DNA from: Phlebopus portentosus
Taxonomy: Eukaryota; Basidiomycota; Agaricomycetes; Boletales; Boletinellaceae
Reading direction: 5' to 3'
Length of the DNA: 64,000 bases
Assembly (NCBI GenBank): GCA_037892935.1
Contig: JAYXKI010000010.1
Span: forward strand, 1,426,001 to 1,490,000
Shown here in pieces: positions 56,888 to 64,000 of the stretch; the first letter of the stretch is position 1; each line of letters begins with the position of its first letter. A program made the translations under genes and the position numbers. Under the pieces are notes generated by a model. The model saw only the letters and a program-made list of their open reading frames with translations, searched no databases and was not told the origin of the DNA.

Positions 56888-59800
56888 TTATTGCAGCACG
56901 CAGCCTTTCTCCTTCTCCCCTCCGGCAGACGGACGCGATTCATGGCGACGTGCTCCCAATCGCCACGCACGTTCGGCGGCGTGTCGCTCAAGCTCATCGT
57001 CCTCGTAATCACCGTATCCTCCGACGCTAGGCGCAGCAAGTACAGACGCACGCCGAGGGTCGTTCGAATCTGCCGCGGAAACCGCCATGGAAAACCGACT
57101 TGGTGCGTACTGCGTAGCAGCGTCTGCCTCCGTCTCAGTATCGCCGTCATTTGCCAGGCCAAGCGGAGTAGCTGCAGCGCTCCTTTCACCAGGCCCTTGT
57201 GAGCGCGACCGATCCAGCGCAGATTGGCTACGTGAATACGTGTACGTAGTGTACTGAGAATGAGAATGAGACTGCGAATGTGAGTGTGCCTGAGAATACG
57301 AATCATCGGAGAGGTCGATGCTGCCCGTCGTTGTCTCCGCACTACGATGGCTCCCGCGATTTTGCGTCATGTTATCACTCGACATCGATATAGGACGGGC
57401 GTGCGCAGGTTTCATAAGGACAGTAGGACGCGTGGGACGCGCGTTGACTTGGGGCGACACATGCGAAGCGAGAACAGACTCGTTTGAACCTTCACCTGAC
57501 GTCTGCGAAATTGAAGTCGTCCGCTTGCGGGGCTTGTCTTGATCGTTCGTTAGCGATGACCGCGAACGGCGGAAGGCACTGAACATCTTGAAAGCAGTCG
57601 GTGGCGCCTCCTCTTGGGCAGGTGTGGCCTGCTTTGAAGACAGTACAGAGTCGGGGAGAGGACTACTAGATGGAGTGAGCTGTCGGAAGATTTCCAAAGC
57701 TTGAGGCGAATCTGGAGATGGAGGATAGTTTGCAATCTGCAAGAGCTGTGCTCGAATGCCACACGTCGGCGGCGCGGACGGAGCGCAACGAGCGTGAGCG
57801 ATAAGGGCACATTCTTCACAGACTACAGCATGCTTCTTGACAGCTTGCATACAAACACGGCAGAGCAGGGCTGAACAGATTGGAATACTTAATTACGGAA
57901 TAACTTCAAGTCTCAGGAGAAATAACTCACGCTTTCCGAACGCTGTTTTGACAAAGGAATGTTCGCGGATCATGGTCGCTTCACTCTCCGGACTCCTAGG
58001 TGTCGCGGGGCCGGTTGATAATCGATTCTTCGGCGGAGAACCCGGCAGACCTGAAGTAGCGGGAGAAGCCGACCTTTCTTCAGACCTTCGAGGAGGCTCG
58101 ACTGAAGCACGCGAGTCCGATCGCGGTCCTTCAACATTCACGAAGCGCACCGCATCCGGCGGCCTCTGTAAGTCTTGACTGACGCGTCGCAAGAACGGGA
58201 TACTATCTTTGGGACGAAGCACCCTATGAACATCGCAGTGCTCCTTAAGCCACTCATGTTCACTCAGAGCCTCAGCGCTCGGTCGGTCAGCTGGGTTGCG
58301 CTGGAAGCATTGACTCAGGAAATCCTTCAGCAAGGGGGACCAATCTTCAGGAATAGGAGGCATCGGATCATCTACAATGCGGTACATCACTACAGGAAAA
58401 ACGTGTCGGTCATGTTTACAGTTTTGAGAAGAGATCTCAAGATGTGAAAATTAAACTTACCAGACATGCCGTTCGGAATGTCGGCGTATGGCGGCCGGCC
58501 AGTAAGGAGCTCGATAACTGTGCATCCAAGGGACCAAATGTCACTAGCACGGGACGCGCCCTTGAGCTCAATGACTTCAGGCGCCACTTAAAAGAGGGTA
58601 CTTCAGCATCTCACAATCGCCAAAAAATGAACAGATCTATGCAACTCACTCCAGTTCGGAGTGCCTGTGACATCTGTTTTATGGTCGCGGCCAACCTTAC
58701 GCAAGTTAAGCGACACGCCAAAATCGGAAAGCTTCACGTTTCCGGTCTTCGTGGTCAGGATATTCGCCGCCTTGAGGTCGCAGTGCACAACGTCGTTGCG
58801 GTGCAAATAATCTAGGCCTTCCAAGATCTTGATCACATATGTCGCAACAAGCTTTTCATTCAATTTTCCAAAGGCCTTGAGCGTCTGCCCCAGAGATCCA
58901 TTTTCCGCGTATCTAATTAAAAGATCGAAATTAACACGGCCGTTAATTTTAGTTATTATAACGGAAGGAATGGAAGAGAATATGAAAATAATAGCAGGGT
59001 GCTATCGTATAAAAGTAGAGCCGCACTTACTCGAGCACGATGTTCAGCGTGTCGCTGTCTTTGGACATGCCCTCATATTTAACGATGCTTGGATGCGATA
59101 GACTCTTGACCGTCTCCACCTCCCTCATGAGCTGCTTCACGTCCTCCTCCGAAAGGCCCTCCAGTCGGATTCTCTTGACTGCCACCATTTGTCCATTATT
59201 AAGGTTCAAAGCGCGGTACACCGACCCAAATTGACCGCGTCCGATACAATTGCCGAGTTGCTAATAAAATATTAGTCCGATTCAAGTCAAAGAAAAAATG
59301 GGCCAATCAGAAACGAGGACTTACGAAGTGCGTAGTTGGCTTCCCTTCGTCTTTTATAATCAGCGTTTTGCGCATAGCACTTCCATCCATCGAGCTGCGA
59401 ATGTCACTCGCGCTGAAATTGCTGCTCGACGCGCCACCGATGCTCACCATGCTCTCGATCCGCGAGCGGTGAGGTTTCGCACCGAGCTCATCGTACGAAT
59501 TCGGACGCGGCCGACGGCGAGAGCCTGCATCTACGTCAGACTGGAAGCGTCCCCGAGAATAACGGCTCTGTTGAGCGGCAGACGCGGCAGCTGTGGTTGC
59601 GGAGATCTCAGCGTTAACTGGGTGTTCGCCAGACACTGCACGCGGGAATGGCACACGCGCGCTGACGGACGCGTCTGGAGAAGGATTCGGCGAAGCACTG
59701 TCACTTCTTGGGACATATACCCCATGACGGTTCGCGGAATTGGTGCGTTTGGGTATGATTCGAGATGAAGACGCGCCTTCAGGTCCACCGTTTGAATTGT

Positions 59801-62800
59801 CACGATCCCGGATGAATGGCGGCTCTTTGGGACGGAGCACTGGAGCATCGATACTATGTCGCGGACGATGCAGAGGACGACGCTGAGGGAGCTGCGGAAG
59901 AGACTCTGCACTATCATTACCTTCCGCATTCTTAAGCAGGTGTGAAGCAAGTCGCGGAGGTGACGCGGCAAGCGGACTGGAAGACAGTACGCGCTCAGCC
60001 TCGGCTCGGTGGAACGCGATCCCAGAGCCTGAACCGGGACTGGAACGCGGAGGGGACCCGGATTTGAAGGCCTGAACGAAATCGTCCGGCCACTTTCCCT
60101 TTCCGAGCTGAATTGCCTGCGGTCGGCGCTTCGGCTCCGGAGCCGCTTCCCCACTTGAACCACCCGCCCCACCGGCTGCTGCTGTGCCGTCTTCCGCCTC
60201 TTCCGCGACGCGACTCAGGTCAATAACCGCAGCTTCACTCGGTCGCCGGTCACGCAGCTGTGGCTTCTTTAAGAGCGAGGACGAAACAACAAATCCAGAC
60301 GATTGCGCGCTATTAGAAGAGATCTCATCCCAAAGTGACACGGACGCGGACGCTTCCGAAGCGGATCCCCGCACACTAACATCTGCACGATAATTTTCAG
60401 AAGGCGCTACGGATGTCGCGACTGTTGTTGCAGTTCTTATTGTACCGAACTGCGTGGAAGCGCGTTCACCGCCTGTAGAATCCCTTGGGCGACTAGCTGC
60501 GAGCAGCGATGAAGGTGCAGTGCTCTGCGTTGTCTGTGTTGTCTCACTCGCCAGAGATACACGCCCAGGAATCGGGGGCACAGGTGGTATTGCGGATGGT
60601 TTCGGAGGTACAGCAGGCGCTATGGAAAGCGTACTGTGCGTCTTGTGATGACTTGCAGCATCATAGAACTTCTCGTTCGCATCTTCCTCGACATCCGAAT
60701 CAGACCCAGAATCAGTCGCGAGTGCCGACTCATCTTCAAGCTTTCCCTTCAACGGCAACCTGCTTCTCGCCGATTGAATTTCTGTATTTGCCGACGCGCC
60801 AGAACCGGATCTTGAACCATCTCCTTCCTTTTGTCGTTCCTTGCTCTTGTTGCTCTTTGACCGCTTCCCGGACGTGCTCCCTGCTTTACTTGAATTCGCG
60901 GGATCGGGGGAGACAGTGCCAGAACCAGTGTCTTCACCAGCAACAGTCGAAAGGGCAGGACTAGGGGGACTCCAGCGCTTTACCTTCCTTCTCAAACCAG
61001 GACTTGAACTAAGCGCGGGCGGAGATGCAGAGCGCTGCAACGTCGAGAGGTTTGGAGTCGACGATGATGCGCCCTTTGCACGAGTACCATATGGACTATT
61101 CGTGGGCCGCTTTTCTTCCCTTGCTTGACCACCACCCAGCAGAATTTTTCGAGCGACTCGCTCAGCTGCCGCATCCTCGCCAGCGCGAGCTACGACGGCC
61201 ACAATCGCACGTGCGACACGGAATAGCGCGTCCGGTGTAGACTTGATGAGGTCATCTCTCTCGAACAACTCGGATGCAGGGATACCGAACGGCCCTGCGG
61301 CTGCAGCGAGAAATTTAGTCGCGTTTGAAGACGACTTGAAACCGTCTTCATAGGGATCAACACGAGGAATCGTGCCTGGCCGCAGCTTGTTCGCAAGTCT
61401 ATATACACAAATGTAAAATCAGTTGGGGAATACGGGGAGTCATGTGCAGTACGTACTGGCAAAGGACATAGCCATCTCGGACTGCCTCAGCAAACACGCG
61501 CCTCTCGCGCTCTTCACCTGCAGGATTCACACTCCCTACGACCGCGCCAGCGCCGACAAGACTAACTGCACTCCCGCCGTATGGCCCGCCGAGCCTAACG
61601 CGTTCGGCGCGTGCAAGTAATCTGAGACGCGCCTCGCATTCATCCCAAATTTCCGGCGTCCATGCTTCCTGTGCGAGCGTAGGTGCAGATGTACTGCTTG
61701 GAAACAGCGCTTGTAACGGTGTCGTCGGCTGCGAAGAGGAGGAAGGTGACGAAGACGAACGAGGAAGCGCTCGTGGTCGAGGACCATCGAGTTCACGCAA
61801 GAGAAGAGACGCAGCATGTCGAATGACGTCCCTGTGTCCTGCAGGCAATGGCGGAGCAGGCGACGTCGCTCGTCGAACGACTCCGGCTCCGGCTCCCGAT
61901 TGGGACGGCGATCGCGAGCGGTCCGCTTCAGCACGTGAAAGCACGAGGGACGACGCGCTCGCGGACGCGCGTGAGCGCGTTTGTGCCTGTTGCTGTTGCT
62001 GTTGCTGCTGCTTTTCCCTTTCACGCTCGAGCGATTGTGCACGCGTCGACTCGGCGCGAGAGCGCGAGCTGCTCGTCGGTGCCGCATGCGAAGGTGATCC
62101 CGTCGGCGTCGTGCGTCCCGTCCCATTCCCATTAGTGACAGTCGTCACACTTCCTACAGAAGGTCGTCTTCGCTCTGGTCTCTCTGGAGGCTTTTCTTTC
62201 TCAGCAACGCTTGACGATGATGACAGCGAAGATGGTTCCATCGGCAGACTTGTCGTACTCGCACTACGTATCCCCGATCCGCCTGGCTGCGACATGGCGG
62301 TCCGGAGCCGCAGTCTGCTCGCGGCATTCACACCTGCGCTCGGACTGAGCGGCGGTCGCGAAGGTCGTGGGGGTATAGGAGAAGCATTCCGTGGCGTTTG
62401 ACTCTGAGAAGCAAGGGACGTCGGCGTGGTCGGCGAAGGAGGAATGGACCGTGTAGGAATAGGGTTCGTGACTGAGCGACTGAGTGTATGCGGTGAGGAC
62501 GAAGTGCTAGAACTCGTTCCGGCTGAATGAGAGGTGGACTGGATAGGAGCAGGGCGGGGCCGCGTGCGAGGAGCGAGTGGTGGTGCGGGTGAGGGGACCG
62601 GTGCTATTCCTGGAGATGGTGTGGTGTTCGGAGTCGAAGTAGCACCATTCGATAACGTGGGAGAAGCAGAGGACGAAGGCGAGGAAAGCGAAGGTGAAGA
62701 AGGTGATGTCAGCTTGATGCGGGAGCGCGATTCGGTCGGAGATATGCGTGGAGGTGGTGATGGCGAGGGCGGCGTGCGTTTATGCGGCGGCGGGGGAGGA

Positions 62801-63852
62801 GGAAGGGGCGATGACGCACGCACTGTTCCTTTTTCTTCTTCTCGGTCGCGATCTCGGTCACGCCGCGTGGTCGAGGTTGACGTTGTTGAGGTGGAAACGT
62901 CGAGGGCTGATGTGGAAGCTGACGGATGCGAGGTGAGCGAGGGAGCGAGGAAGGACCACTTCTTGGAGCGCGTGCGTGTCGTTGTCGGATCCTCCTTTTC
63001 TTTCTTGTCCCTGTCTCTGTCTCTATCTTTAACCGACTTGTCGCGTTCCTTGCGCAGCTTCGTCGGGCCTGATATTGAGATTGACAGAGGCGGGGAGGAC
63101 GAGTGCGAGGAAGTAGTAGTAGCAGTAACAGGCGCACCGGCGGAAGTGATGACTTCTGGTCGAGTAGCCTCTCGACTCGAAAGTCTTCGTAAACCGACCT
63201 TGCTCTCGAGTTTGCGAAGTCCACCACTGAAGCGCGATGTATGCGAGGTCGATGTGCGGTCACTTGCAACAGTAACAGGAGCGGCGAGTTTCTCCCTCTC
63301 CCTCTCCTCCGAGACGCGCCGTCGCTCGCGTTCGCGTTCGCGTTCCCGTTCCCGATCGCGACTACGCTCGATACCGACAAAGTCGACCGAGGCACGGTGC
63401 TTGCCCTTTTGTGAAGGTGCAGGGGGTGGCATTGGCAAAGAGGCTGCAGCAGCTGCCCCCGCCTTGTGCGGCTGTGCTGAAAGTGGAGCTGTAGGAGAGT
63501 AGTGTGTATTAGTAGTAGTTGAATCGCTGGCAGAAGGTTTTTGGTGGGGGATGCGCGAAGCCGGGTTTGGTGATGATGCCGACAAAGCCGGTGGTTGCTG
63601 TGGATGAGAGGAATGGGGCTGCTGCTCCCTGCGGGATCTGGCACCGGCAGCAGCGGCGGCTCGGAGTGTGTGTTCGAGGGAGGTACGGAGGCGGCGGAAC
63701 GTCTTTTTCTGAGCGTTTGTGGATTGCTCAGCGTCAGGAGCGATAGGTGAGCTCGGGCCGGCGCCAGGAGAGGAAGAAGAAGAGGAGGAGGAAGGAGGAA
63801 GAGAATGAGATAGAGAGATGGATACATGAACAGGCGGCGGGGAGACAGCCAT
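56888..63852 (-). CDS. Cdc7/Cdc15-type STE11-like protein kinase with CH-like, C1 and CaaX elements
   Basis: One gene of about 2,170 residues in about seven exons. Yeast Cdc15 and fission-yeast Cdc7 act at the spindle pole in mitotic-exit/septation signalling. The N-terminal 730 or so residues are low complexity (S/P/R, RE repeats, a polyQ run at 61987-62014). A calponin-homology-like region spans an intron at about 61399-61455 ([21 protein letters not shown], then [20 protein letters not shown] and [10 protein letters not shown]). After a disordered linker of about 620 residues comes the kinase: GRGQFGSV loop, [20 protein letters not shown] (cysteine in place of the HRD arginine), [20 protein letters not shown] and [19 protein letters not shown]. 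Across the last intron a C1 zinc domain fits HX12CX2CX10CX2CX4HX2CX7C. The chain ends KEKGCVLQ, a CaaX box. The kinase branch is firm; the CH assignment is likely; prenylation is inferred. Confidence 0.88.
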
Positions 63853-64000
63853 AGAGATCCTTTCCTTAGCTTCGTCTTAGCTGGCAGTACTGGTATGGTA
63901 TGATGATGACGATGGTAATAGTAGTGGCAGTCAAGATCACATCTAACAAGCATATCCTGTCCATCCACAGTGACGGAAAGAAAATGCACACAGAGGAAGT
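63853..64000. promoter_or_regulatory. Upstream region of the kinase gene
   Basis: These last 148 bases lie upstream of the kinase start codon and should be part of its 5' leader and promoter. It contains a short GATGATGAC-type repeat near 63900. The window ends here. Confidence 0.4.

Noticed and set aside
61987..62014. CTG/TTG trinucleotide run as an expanded regulatory repeat
   Set aside because: It encodes a short glutamine run in the disordered N-terminus of the kinase, common in such proteins, and is not long enough to suggest an expansion.
62534..63502. 322-residue plus-strand frame over the kinase N-terminus
   Set aside because: It is the antisense of a low-complexity, GC-rich coding exon; composition (E/G/S/R runs) follows from the real frame on the other strand.
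62709..63989. 426-residue minus-strand frame overlapping the kinase start
   Set aside because: It is in another register of the same exon, is dominated by L/R/H/P runs and has no domain; the MAVSPPP frame continues into the CH-like and kinase exons.
1..64000. CRISPR array, bacterial defence island or biosynthetic gene cluster
   Set aside because: The window is eukaryotic with spliced genes; no regularly spaced short direct repeats and no backbone synthase genes were seen.

Overview
The window is nuclear DNA of a filamentous basidiomycete, most likely an Agaricomycete; I do not name a species. The signs are dense short introns (about 50-60 bp, nearly all GT-AG), compact divergent and convergent gene pairs, a fungal ERG4 sterol reductase, a PMT4-type protein mannosyltransferase, an APSES/KilA-N cell-cycle factor and a chromodomain Ty3 retrotransposon.

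Left end (1-13.6 kb): an AP180/CALM-type clathrin adaptor gene lies on the minus strand. A complete 10.0 kb Ty3-type element (3586-13612) sits 75 bp upstream of its start codon. The element has LTRs that are identical by eye, a perfect 5-bp target duplication (TATCG) and one open 2985-codon Gag-Pol frame, so it is a young copy that now separates the adaptor gene from its former upstream DNA.

Accessory block (13.6-22.4 kb): a gene resembling animal and plant MLKL in layout (N-terminal helical bundle plus degenerate kinase-like region) has one frameshift. Next comes a GH3 beta-glucosidase gene with several 1-base frameshifts, loss of the catalytic-aspartate segment and possible GC-AG introns. 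An AT-rich stretch follows that holds a 142-bp-arm inverted repeat.

Core block (22.4-48.1 kb), mostly intact: MFS transporter; ERG4; sorting nexin MVP1, divergent from the vacuolar TRP channel YVC1; BYE1-like PHD/TFIIS/SPOC factor; PMT4, divergent from splicing factor PRP4; and an MBF/SBF-type APSES-ankyrin transcription factor.

Gene-poor block (48.1-53.1 kb): I recognise no gene here.

Right end (53.1-64 kb): a disordered basic orphan, a small orphan with a C-terminal membrane anchor, and a very large minus-strand gene for a Cdc7/Cdc15-type kinase. The kinase joins a calponin-homology-like region, an STE11-like kinase domain, a C1 domain and a terminal CaaX box (CVLQ).

No operon logic applies. 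The shared themes are membrane traffic (ANTH adaptor, MVP1, YVC1, ERG4, PMT4), gene expression (BYE1, PRP4, MBF) and cell-cycle or septation control (MBF, Cdc7-type kinase). Exon boundaries were read by eye from splice sites and frame continuity.
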